A DNA stretch of 14,644 bases from an uncultured Clostridia bacterium (GTDB taxonomy: Bacteria > Bacillota > Clostridia > TANB77 > CAG-508), in contig CAKOZB010000025.1 of NCBI GenBank assembly GCA_934131055.1, forward strand, positions 1 to 14,644. Reading direction: 5' to 3'. Positions 6,708 through 13,309 of this stretch are shown piece after piece. The notes under the pieces were generated by a model. It had not been told where the DNA came from. It did not search any database and saw only the letters and a list, made by a program, of their open reading frames with translations. Positions within the stretch are counted from its first letter, which is position 1; each line of letters opens with the position of its first letter. The position numbers and the translations under genes are program-made.

Positions 6708-7061
6708 TTATATTGCATTTTTTATATGTTTTATTTTATATTTTTCTGCTATTAAATACACCTCTACTACATCGAATCTTATTTGCTTGTTTTCAAGTTT
6801 GTTTTTACATACGTAATATTGAGCTGTTTTGACTATATGTACCTGTTTCTGTCTGTTTACTGCTTCTGCTGGTCTACCATATTTTACATTAGTTCGAGCC
6901 TTTACTTCTACAAATATTATTTGATTTTGTTCTGTTGCTATTATATCTATTTCTCCTTGCTTTCCACGAAAGTTTCTTTCTAATATTCTATAACCAGTAC
7001 AATTAAGATATTTAGTTGCTAAATCTTCTCCCAATTTTCCAACTTTCTGTTTAGTTGTCAT
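6708..7061 (-). CDS. yraN: YraN family (UPF0102) endonuclease-like protein
   Basis: 117 residues, the usual family length. The restriction-endonuclease-like core is intact: KLGEDLATKYL near the N-terminus (E12), GEIDII with E37 and D39, and FVEVKAR with E52 and K54, which form the PD-(D/E)xK-type site. The biological role of YraN proteins is not firmly known; they commonly sit near dprA, comM and rnhB, hinting at a part in DNA processing. The start at 7061 has AAAGGGGAG about 6 bases upstream; a TTG-initiated extension to 7097 would run through that site. It lies 85 bases after dprA with two weak small hairpins but no convincing terminator between, so cotranscription is likely. Confidence 0.92.
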   Translation of the reverse strand: MTTKQKVGKLGEDLATKYLNCTGYRILERNFRGKQGEIDIIATEQNQIIFVEVKARTNVKYGRPAEAVNRQKQVHIVKTAQYYVCKNKLENKQIRFDVVEVYLIAEKYKIKHIKNAI

Positions 7062-7146
7062 ATTATCTCCCCTTTCCACTCTCAAACAATTAAACAAGTA
7101 GTCTCATAAACTACAAATGAATATTTTTCATCATTATTCGCACCCT

Positions 7147-8094
7147 CTAACTAATCTTTTTATCTACCCTCACATAATAGTTTCCTGGCATTTGTTCAAC
7201 ACTTCCCTCAATCTCCATAATTGTAAGCATCGAACTTACTTCTGCAACATCTTTATTTATTTTTTTTGAAATTTCTTCTGAGTTCATTTCTTTTTCTAAT
7301 AGTTCATAAATTTTACTAAATTCCCTTGAAACACTTATACTTTCCTGTCCAAGAATGACTTTCTGTTCTCTTTTAATCTCTTTCTCATTAAGATTACATG
7401 AATCATTGTAAAATTTCTTTCCATATAAATCTTCTATTAATTGTTGAGGTGTAGTTACTATTTTTGCACCATCTATCAATAACTCTTTTATTCCAGAACT
7501 ATTTTTTTGGTCTAGATTTACCGGAATACAATATACATTTTTCTTTTGAAGTTTTGCATATTTAGCAGTTATTTTACTTCCACTTCTATGTTCTGCCTCT
7601 ATTACTAAAACTGCATCAGCCAGTCCACTAATTAATCTATTTCTTTTAGGAAAGTTACTCATCTTAGTTTCTTCATCCTCTGCATATTCAGTAATTACAC
7701 AACCACCAATATCTATAATATTATTGTAAAGCCATAAATTTTGTGTAGGATAAATATATTTAAATCCACCTCCGAGGACAGCAATTGTTTTTCCTTTTTC
7801 ATGCATAGCACCACAATGTGCCGATGCATCTATACCTATGGCCATTCCACTAATTACACAAATCCCATGCTTTGCTAGCTCTGTTGCAAATATGTTTGCA
7901 TATTTTCTACCATATTCTGAACAATTTCTAGAACCCACTATTGCAACAATTTTTTCCGTATTTAATAAACCCACATCACCTTTACAATACAGCTGTTCAG
8001 GATATTCACCTATTTGCAACAGCCTTTGTGGGAATTTTTCTTCATAACATTTAATAACTTCTATAATTAATCTTCCTCCTATCCTAAGATACAA
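7147..8094 (-). CDS. dprA: DNA-processing protein DprA, lacking the usual N-terminal helical domain
   Basis: Up to 315 residues. DprA binds incoming single-stranded DNA and loads RecA during transformation. The Rossmann core is complete: VAIVGSRNCSEYGRKYA, SGMAIGIDASAHCGAM, TIAVLGGGFKYIYP, FPKRNRLISGLADAVLVIEA and GSKITAKYA. The last 60 or so residues (FSKIYELLEKEMNSEEISKKI...) are the winged-helix DML1-like domain. The N-terminal SAM-like domain common in DprA is missing: only about 28 residues precede the YPEQLYCKG segment. The start is unsettled. An in-frame TAA lies immediately before codon 8092-8094 (separated by one codon), and the only standard start codon is TTG at 8094, which has no good ribosome binding site. 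AGGAGG at 8075-8080 instead points to ATT at 8065-8067, giving 306 residues. It follows comM by 31-58 bases, in the same operon. Confidence 0.9.
   Translation of the reverse strand: MYLRIGGRLIIEVIKCYEEKFPQRLLQIGEYPEQLYCKGDVGLLNTEKIVAIVGSRNCSEYGRKYANIFATELAKHGICVISGMAIGIDASAHCGAMHEKGKTIAVLGGGFKYIYPTQNLWLYNNIIDIGGCVITEYAEDEETKMSNFPKRNRLISGLADAVLVIEAEHRSGSKITAKYAKLQKKNVYCIPVNLDQKNSSGIKELLIDGAKIVTTPQQLIEDLYGKKFYNDSCNLNEKEIKREQKVILGQESISVSREFSKIYELLEKEMNSEEISKKINKDVAEVSSMLTIMEIEGSVEQMPGNYYVRVDKKIS
8065..8080 (-). promoter_or_regulatory. Ribosome binding site of dprA, pointing to a possible ATT start codon
   Basis: Minus-strand AGGAGG (8075-8080) lies 7 bases before ATT (8065-8067), the ideal spacing. 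No ATG, GTG or TTG lies within the window it could serve. The upstream TTG at 8094 has nothing resembling this site ahead of it. Confidence 0.5.
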
Positions 8095-8125
8095 ACTTTA
8101 CTAAAAATTGTAATCAATTTTAGTA

Positions 8126-9652
8126 TTACCTTGTCCAATATTTCCTATCTAAACTCCTATACTGTATAGCTTCTGCTATATGTTTTTTCTTTATTTCCTC
8201 TGAATTATCTAAATCCGCTATTGTCCTTGCAACCTTTAATATTCTTGTATATGCTCTTGCACTCATTTTCAATCTTTCGAATGCAGAATGTAGTAATTTT
8301 TCGGATTCTTCATCTAAGATACAAAATTTATTTATTAGATTCGAATTTAGTTCTGAATTTGAAAAAATTTTATATTCTTTGTAACGTTCTCTTTGCTTTT
8401 CTCTGGCCTTATTTACTCTTTTTCTTATTTCGGTTGAAGTTTCTTCTATCTCATTTTCCTTTAAATCTGTGTATTTTACTGGGCTAACTTCTACCTGTAT
8501 ATCTATTCTGTCTAATAAAGGTCCACTTAATCTATTCATATATTTATAAATAGCAGTTTCACTACAGGTACATTCTTTTTCTTTTGAGCCGTAATATCCA
8601 CACGGACACGGATTCATAGAAGCAACAAGCATAAATCTACATGGATATACAATATTTCCACTTAGCCTATTAATGTTTACCTGTCCTTCTTCCATAGGAC
8701 TTCTCAGTAATTCTAGGGTATTTTTATTAAATTGAGGTAATTCATCCAGAAATAACACTCCATTATGTGCTAAGCTTATTTCTCCTGGTTTAGCTATTTT
8801 ACCACCGCCAATTAGTGCCGCAGGTGTAATTGAATAATGTGGAGCTCTGTATTGCCTATTGTTTATAATTTGCTCTCCTTGTGGCATATTTCCTGCAATA
8901 CTATATATCTTAGTAATTTCTATTGCTTCTTCAAAAGTTAAATCTGGCAATATTGAAGCTACTCGTTGTGCCATCATTGTTTTACCCGAACCAGGACTTC
9001 CAATAAGCAGGCAATTATGACCTCCTGCTGTCGCGACTTCCAGTGCTCGCTTTACATTTTTTTGACCTTTCACATCTTCAAAATCTGTATTTGTGTATTC
9101 AGTGTTATACTCAAATTCTGTTTTTTTCTCCGGAGAGATTTTAATTTTATTATTAAAAAATTCAATTACTTCTCTAAGATTTTCTACTCCAATCACATCT
9201 ATTCCATCAACAAGAGCCCCTTCTTTTGCATTTTCTTTTGGCAGGATTATTTTATTAATTCCCTTTCTTTTTGCTTCTAAGCAAATAGGCAAAATTCCAT
9301 TAACTCTATTTATATGTCCATCTAAAGATAGTTCCCCAATTACAACAGTTCTTTCTTCTATCATTTTTATTACGCCCATGTTTAATAAAATGGCTACCGC
9401 AATTGGTAAGTCATAAAATGTGCCTTCTTTTCTTAAATCCGCCGGAGATAAATTGACTATAATTTTTCTGCTTAAAAACTCATACCCAGAATTTTTTATC
9501 GCAGTTTTTACACGCTCTTTAGCTTCTTTTACACTAATATCTGGCAAGCCAACAATTTCCCAGCAAGGCATACCAGACGAAATATCTACTTGCACCTCTA
9601 TTAAATAGCCTTCTAGTCCTCTAAGCGCAATACTATTTACTTTAGATAGCAT
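8126..9652 (-). CDS. comM: YifB/ComM family Mg-chelatase-like AAA+ ATPase
   Basis: 508 residues, normal family length. An N-terminal ChlI-like domain (1 to about 170: VDISSGMPCWEIVGLPD, KIIVNLSPADLRKEGTFYDLPIA) precedes the AAA+ module, with Walker A GSPGSGKT at 218-225 and Walker B VLFLDE at 299-304. Four cysteines (C349, C351, C361, C363) sit in MNPCPCGYYGSKEKECTCS. The C-terminal Mg-chelatase domain runs from about 400 to 508. In transformable bacteria ComM is a hexameric helicase that drives branch migration during integration of donor DNA. The start at 9652 matches the family N-terminus (MLSKVNSIALRGLEG); the ribosome binding site is weak (AAGTGGTG). A TTG extension to 9676 looks spurious. 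dprA and yraN follow on the same strand; the topA gene often found beside dprA is absent. Confidence 0.95.
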   Translation of the reverse strand: MLSKVNSIALRGLEGYLIEVQVDISSGMPCWEIVGLPDISVKEAKERVKTAIKNSGYEFLSRKIIVNLSPADLRKEGTFYDLPIAVAILLNMGVIKMIEERTVVIGELSLDGHINRVNGILPICLEAKRKGINKIILPKENAKEGALVDGIDVIGVENLREVIEFFNNKIKISPEKKTEFEYNTEYTNTDFEDVKGQKNVKRALEVATAGGHNCLLIGSPGSGKTMMAQRVASILPDLTFEEAIEITKIYSIAGNMPQGEQIINNRQYRAPHYSITPAALIGGGKIAKPGEISLAHNGVLFLDELPQFNKNTLELLRSPMEEGQVNINRLSGNIVYPCRFMLVASMNPCPCGYYGSKEKECTCSETAIYKYMNRLSGPLLDRIDIQVEVSPVKYTDLKENEIEETSTEIRKRVNKAREKQRERYKEYKIFSNSELNSNLINKFCILDEESEKLLHSAFERLKMSARAYTRILKVARTIADLDNSEEIKKKHIAEAIQYRSLDRKYWTR

Positions 9653-9742
9653 AATTACGCACCACTTTCTATACAAATTTCATAATTGGGTTTTTCTTCG
9701 AATTAATTTTCTGAATAAAATTGTTTGATTTAAGCTTTAATA

Positions 9743-9771
9743 AGTATATACCATAAATTTCCATTTTGCAA
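9743..9771 (-). promoter_or_regulatory. Promoter of the comM-dprA-yraN cluster
   Basis: On the minus strand TTGCAA (9766-9771) and TATACT (9743-9748) are 17 bases apart, about 85 bases ahead of the comM start. The rest of the 287-base gap 9653-9939 holds the nadD terminator and a small hairpin and no credible gene. Confidence 0.6.
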
Positions 9772-9876
9772 GTATAACTCATCGTCAAATTTCTACATAA
9801 TACGACACAACTTTTTTATACCATATATTAATTAACTTTATTAAATAATATGCAATGTTTGGATTTCAAAGATAAA

Positions 9877-9894
9877 AGAGTACATGCTTACTCT
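9877..9894. terminator. Small hairpin, possible second terminator behind nadD
   Basis: AGAGTA (9877-9882) and TACTCT (9889-9894) are perfect inverted arms around a 6-base loop. On the minus strand TTTTATCTTT follows, so it could back up the main nadD terminator. The stem is short and this is tentative. Confidence 0.35.
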
Positions 9895-9900
9895 ATTTTT

Positions 9901-9938
9901 AATATAAAAAGCCTCTTCAAGAATACCTTGAGGAAGCT
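9901..9938 (-). terminator. Rho-independent terminator of nadD
   Basis: On the minus strand AGCTTCCTCAAG (9927-9938) pairs with CTTGAAGAGGCT (9910-9921), a 12-bp stem with wobbles and a 5-base loop, followed by TTTTTATATT. It starts two bases after the nadD stop codon. Confidence 0.85.
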
Positions 9939-9939
9939 C

Positions 9940-10542
9940 TTATTGTTGTGTATATAAGCCTTTTTCTTCTATATATTGTACTATTTCCGGCCTTGTATAT
10001 TTTTCACATTCTTTATAATTTCCGTTTTGTATAAGTTCTCTTATAATTCCAGAACTTACATTCGAATATTTTTTCTCATCTAGAAATTCAAAATTATTTT
10101 TATTTTGCTTTAATATTTCTTGTGTAGCTAATAAGCTTTTTGAGTCTGAACCATTTCTTTCAAATATTATGTATTTAAAATTTTCTATTAACTCTTTTGC
10201 ATTTTTCCAAGTAGGCAATTTTTCAAAGTTGTCTGCTCCCATTATATAATAATTTTCTGTGCTTTTATATTTTTGCTCTATCAATTCAAATGCCTGCAAG
10301 GTATTTAAAGACTCTTTTCTTCCTAACTCAATGTTCTCAACCTTTATTTTATCGTCACAAATAAGCTCCAACATTTTATATCTATAATTTTCATCTATCA
10401 AACTAGGCTTATTGTATAAGTTCCCAACTGGCACAAAATATACTGCATCCAAATTAAATTTTTCTATTGACATTTTTGCAACATTTATATGCGCATATGT
10501 TGGTGGATTAAAGCTGCCACCAAAAAAGCCTAATTTCTTCAT
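9940..10542 (-). CDS. nadD: Nicotinate-nucleotide adenylyltransferase
   Basis: 200 residues, typical length. It transfers AMP from ATP to nicotinate mononucleotide, a late step of NAD synthesis. The N-terminus LGFFGGSFNPPTYAHINVA is the nucleotidyltransferase signature; the (H/T)xGH motif reads TYAH (residues 15-18), with Ala in place of Gly. YYIMGADNFEKLPTWKNA around residue 105 and the C-terminal SNVSSGIIREL (the ISSTxxR-like motif) are also present. The start at 10542 keeps the canonical MKKLGFFGG opening; GGAG lies 11 bases upstream, slightly far. Frames starting further up add unlikely residues. The yqeK and rsfS genes that often follow nadD are absent; the gene stands alone, divergent from rpsT. 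I see no convincing promoter in its upstream region. Confidence 0.93.
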   Translation of the reverse strand: MKKLGFFGGSFNPPTYAHINVAKMSIEKFNLDAVYFVPVGNLYNKPSLIDENYRYKMLELICDDKIKVENIELGRKESLNTLQAFELIEQKYKSTENYYIMGADNFEKLPTWKNAKELIENFKYIIFERNGSDSKSLLATQEILKQNKNNFEFLDEKKYSNVSSGIIRELIQNGNYKECEKYTRPEIVQYIEEKGLYTQQ

Positions 10543-10769
10543 TATTTGCATTTCTCCTTTAAAACCAAAAATCAATTAAAATTTTAATACACATTTTTAC
10601 ATTCATAAAAATTTTACATAGTTTTTTTATGATTGTTATTTAATTTTCTACTTTGTTTAATCTTATAATATTAAATACTTAATTTTTCATTTAAGATAAT
10701 TCTTTTTCTTAATTTCATGATAAATTATACGTATTTTTATACTTTTTGTAAAGATTTTTCTACTAATCC
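10543..10769. other. Divergent intergenic region between nadD and rpsT, nothing recognised
   Basis: This very AT-rich stretch separates nadD (minus) from the rpsT promoter (plus). It must contain the nadD promoter, but I could not find a -35/-10 pair good enough to name. No ORF, RNA gene or strong hairpin is evident. Confidence 0.5.
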
Positions 10770-10798
10770 TTGCAAATTTACCAAATTCATGGTACAAT
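10770..10798 (+). promoter_or_regulatory. Promoter of rpsT
   Basis: TTGCAA (10770-10775) and TACAAT (10793-10798) are 17 bases apart, giving a leader of roughly 37 bases before the rpsT ATG. Confidence 0.7.
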
Positions 10799-10841
10799 AA
10801 TATGCGTTATAATTACAAACTCAAAGGGAGGTGCAATAAAC

Positions 10842-11108
10842 ATGCCAAATATCAAATCTGCAATCAAACGTGTAAACGTTATAGAGAAGAAAACTGCTAG
10901 AAATAATATGATTAAATCTGGATATAAATCAGCTGTTAAGAAATTTGAGCAAGCTGTTGAAGCTGGAAAAGTTGAAGACGCAAAAGTTTTACTTTCTGAA
11001 GCTACAAAGAAAATAGACCAAGCTTGTACAAAAGGAGTTATCGTTAAGAATACAGCTTCTAGAAAAAAATCTGCTTTAGCAAAAAAATTAAATGCAATGA
11101 ATGCATAA
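10842..11108 (+). CDS. rpsT: 30S ribosomal protein S20
   Basis: 88 residues, the normal length. MPNIKSAIKRVNVIEKKTARN at the start and the lysine-rich KNTASRKKSALAKKLNA at the end are characteristic of S20, an all-helical protein that binds 16S rRNA early in small-subunit assembly. The ATG at 10842 has AAGGGAGG at 10824-10831. It is one of only two plus-strand genes here, has its own promoter and two tandem terminator hairpins, and so is monocistronic. The sporulation genes gpr and spoIIP that neighbour rpsT in many Clostridia and Bacilli are not seen. Confidence 0.97.
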   Translation: MPNIKSAIKRVNVIEKKTARNNMIKSGYKSAVKKFEQAVEAGKVEDAKVLLSEATKKIDQACTKGVIVKNTASRKKSALAKKLNAMNA

Positions 11109-11110
11109 AT

Positions 11111-11136
11111 AAAAAATTGTGCACAGTTTTTTATTG
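11111..11136 (+). terminator. First hairpin after rpsT
   Basis: AAAAAATTG (11111-11119) pairs with CAGTTTTTT (11124-11132) around TGCA, with T-rich sequence after it. The stem is mostly A-T, so it is a weak terminator compared with the next one. Confidence 0.5.
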
Positions 11137-11141
11137 AGTAG

Positions 11142-11178
11142 AATCGTAATAACATTTGTTATTGCGATTTTATTTTTT
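11142..11178 (+). terminator. Rho-independent terminator of rpsT
   Basis: AATCGTAATAAC (11142-11153) pairs with GTTATTGCGATT (11158-11169) with one U-G wobble around a 4-base loop, followed by TTATTTTTT. Confidence 0.85.
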
Positions 11179-11448
11179 CGCTATGCTCATTACATTTGTT
11201 CCAAGTGCCTTTCTTACTTAACTTGTCCTACATTTTTATTCCGATTTATCAACTAAGTATTTTGTACAATATTGTATATTATAGAACAATCATCACTACA
11301 TTACTTTATATCAATTTTTCCATTTATTTCAACTATATTTTTCATCTTTTATATGATATCATTTATATAGTAGATTTAAAATATAATTTTGCCTGTTGGC
11401 TGTAATTATATAATATATATTAAATTACCAGAGTAAAATACACAAACC
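11179..11448. other. AT-rich intergenic region with no recognised gene
   Basis: Between the rpsT terminator and the promoter of the next plus-strand gene. A 69-codon open frame at 11196-11405 has no ribosome binding site and a composition expected of AT-rich noise. Short palindromes such as TACAATATTGTA (11265-11276) occur but are not convincing. Nothing functional is recognised. Confidence 0.5.
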
Positions 11449-11497
11449 TTACAATAGTATATTTTTCAATATATTATAAATAAATTAGAAAGGATGG
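11449..11497 (+). promoter_or_regulatory. Possible promoter and ribosome binding site of the small membrane protein gene
   Basis: TTACAA (11449-11454) and TATTAT (11472-11477) are 17 bases apart, a moderate match in an AT-rich region. AGAAAGGATGG at 11487-11497 lies 8 bases before the ATG at 11506. Confidence 0.4.
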
Positions 11498-11505
11498 ATT
11501 TTTAA

Positions 11506-11787
11506 ATGTTTTTGATTTTTAGGAGCTTTTTTAATAAATTTCTTTCTGTTTTTGATTTTTCTTTTGAACCAAAAGTAAAAAATCTTATGACTACAGGTGT
11601 GCGAATTTCGTTTATTTTAGTACTATTTGCCACACTTATAATGTCTATTTACTTAACCATGAATCAATCTTACATAGTATATGAAATTGGCTCTTCTCTT
11701 TTTAAATCTTTCACCATGTTTGTGGCTGTTTTCTTTATAAGTGGAGTCGCATTTAATACTATTTTAAAAGAAAAAACTAGTAGATAA
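11506..11787 (+). CDS. Small membrane protein with two predicted helices, function unknown
   Basis: 93 residues. I do not recognise the family. The first 30 residues are Phe-rich and amphipathic with basic residues (FDFSFEPKVKNLMTTG). Two hydrophobic segments follow, about 32-51 (VRISFILVLFATLIMSIYLT) and about 64-85 (FKSFTMFVAVFFISGVAF), joined by a short polar stretch. The tail ILKEKTSR is basic, which would place both ends in the cytoplasm. A ribosome binding site (AGAAAGGATGG) and a terminator just past the stop codon support a real gene. It is convergent with gatB and has no operon partner. No signal or catalytic motif is visible, so no function is proposed. Confidence 0.7.
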   Translation: MFLIFRSFFNKFLSVFDFSFEPKVKNLMTTGVRISFILVLFATLIMSIYLTMNQSYIVYEIGSSLFKSFTMFVAVFFISGVAFNTILKEKTSR

Positions 11788-11811
11788 CTCCCTAACCTAT
11801 ATTTTCATAAA

Positions 11812-11853
11812 AAAGATGCACATTTAAAGTAATTAAACTCTTCGTGCATCTTT
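11812..11853. terminator. Bidirectional terminator between the small membrane protein gene and gatB
   Basis: AAAGATGCAC (11812-11821) and GTGCATCTTT (11844-11853) are perfect 10-bp arms. An inner TTTAA/TTAAA pair shortens the loop. A T-rich run follows on plus (TTATTATTATTTATT) and T residues follow on minus (TTTTTTATG), so it can stop both convergent transcripts. Confidence 0.8.
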
Positions 11854-11857
11854 ATTA

Positions 11858-13306
11858 TTATTTATTCATTTCTTCTATGAACATTTTGTTCAACATTTGT
11901 GGATTTGCCTTGCCTTTTGTAGCTTTCATGGCTTGTCCGACTAAGAATCCTAAGGCTCTATCTTTTCCTGCTTTATAGTCTGCTATTGATTGTGGGTTTG
12001 CTTCTAATATTTGCATTACAACTTCTTTTATAGCACCTTCGTCAGAAATTTGTATCCAACCTTTTGCTTTTATTATTTCTTCTGGTTTGCGTGTTGTAGC
12101 ATCTTCTGCAAACATTTCTTCAAGCACTTTTTTACCTATTGCAGAACTTATTGTTCCCTTGTCTATCAATTCTACTAAACTTGCAAGTTCAGCTCCTGCA
12201 AATGGAATGTGTTCTGGCTCTAGCTCTTCCTCGTTCAATATACGAGAAATGTCTGATAAAATCCAGTTGGCAACTGCTTTTGCATTTTTGCATATTTTTT
12301 CTGCATCTTCAAACAAGTTTGATAAATATTTAGAAGCAGTAAGCAATCTAGCATCTTTCTCAGATAACTTATATTCTTCCATGTATCTTGTTTTTCTGCT
12401 TTCTGGCAATTCTGGAAGTGATTTTCTTATATTTTCTATGTATTCATCAGACAATTTTATTGCAACTAAGTCTGGCTCTGGGAAATATCTATAATCTTGT
12501 GCATCTTCCTTATTTCTCATAGAAAATGTTCTACCAGATACATCGTCCCATCTTAGTGTTTCTTGCTCTATAATTCCGCCATTATCTAGCACTTCTGACT
12601 GTCTTTGAATTTCATATTCTATCGCTCTAGAAATTGACTTAAATGAGTTCATGTTTTTCATTTCAGTACGTGTTCCAAATGGTGTTCCTGGTTTATGTAT
12701 AGAAACGTTTACGTCTGCTCTAAATGAGCCTTCTTGCATCTTACAATCAGATACTTCTATATATTCTAATGTAGATTTTAATTTTTTCAAATAAGCATCT
12801 GCCTCTTTTGCAGATCTTAAATCTGGTTCTGAAACTATTTCTATTAGAGGAACTCCAGCTCTGTTTAAATCGACTAAGCTTCCCTCGCTAAACTCGTTGT
12901 GGTTTAGCTTTCCGGCATCTTCTTCAATATGAATTCTTAAAATTCTTACTTTTTTCTTTTCACCGTTTTCTTCTTCAATTTCTATGTAACCATTATTGCA
13001 AAGAGGCTTGTCAAATTGTGAAATCTGGTAAGATTTTGGTAAGTCTGGGTAAAAATAATTTTTTCTATCGTTTTTACTGTCTTTTGAAATTGAACAATTT
13101 GTTGCAAGACCTGCTTTTACAGCATATTCTACTACTTTTTCGTTTAATACTGGAAGAGTTCCTGGCATTGCCATACAAATTGGGCATGTGTGTGTGTTTG
13201 GCATTCCACCAAATTCTGTTGAGCAGTTGCAGAATATTTTTGTTTTTGTAGAAAGCTCTGCATGGACCTCTAGTCCTATAACAACTTCATAATCTTCTCT
13301 TGCCAT
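11858..13306 (-). CDS. gatB: Asp-tRNA(Asn)/Glu-tRNA(Gln) amidotransferase subunit B
   Basis: 482 residues, normal length. GatB binds the mischarged tRNA and phosphorylates the Glu or Asp side chain before amidation. YEVVIGLEVHAELSTKTKIFC at the N-terminus, HTCPICMAMPGTLPVLN, RKNYFYPDLPKSYQISQFD and the GSFRADVNVSI segment are diagnostic of the GatB catalytic domain. Cysteines in CNCS and CPIC may bind a metal. The C-terminal YqeY-like tRNA-binding tail ends around FLVGQAMKATKGKANPQMLNKMF. The start at 13306 has GAAAGGAGAG upstream, inside the end of gatA. The gap after the gatA stop is 3 bases, so the two are translationally linked. Confidence 0.97.
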   Translation of the reverse strand: MAREDYEVVIGLEVHAELSTKTKIFCNCSTEFGGMPNTHTCPICMAMPGTLPVLNEKVVEYAVKAGLATNCSISKDSKNDRKNYFYPDLPKSYQISQFDKPLCNNGYIEIEEENGEKKKVRILRIHIEEDAGKLNHNEFSEGSLVDLNRAGVPLIEIVSEPDLRSAKEADAYLKKLKSTLEYIEVSDCKMQEGSFRADVNVSIHKPGTPFGTRTEMKNMNSFKSISRAIEYEIQRQSEVLDNGGIIEQETLRWDDVSGRTFSMRNKEDAQDYRYFPEPDLVAIKLSDEYIENIRKSLPELPESRKTRYMEEYKLSEKDARLLTASKYLSNLFEDAEKICKNAKAVANWILSDISRILNEEELEPEHIPFAGAELASLVELIDKGTISSAIGKKVLEEMFAEDATTRKPEEIIKAKGWIQISDEGAIKEVVMQILEANPQSIADYKAGKDRALGFLVGQAMKATKGKANPQMLNKMFIEEMNK

Positions 13307-13309
13307 TTT

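Noticed and set aside
7097..7146. Possible leader peptide MMKNIHL between dprA and yraN
   Set aside because: There is a weak AGAGGGTG ahead of it, but seven codons with no attenuator-like structure or regulatory residue run is not enough to support a feature.
10787..11155. 122-codon minus-strand frame opposite rpsT
   Set aside because: It is the antisense shadow of the clearly identified rpsT gene.
11265..11276. Palindrome TACAATATTGTA and nearby ATGATATCAT
   Set aside because: Short palindromes of this kind are expected by chance at this base composition, and they are not positioned relative to a clear promoter.
11196..11405. 69-codon plus-strand frame rich in Tyr, Ile and Leu
   Set aside because: No ribosome binding site, no recognisable motif, and composition typical of non-coding AT-rich DNA.
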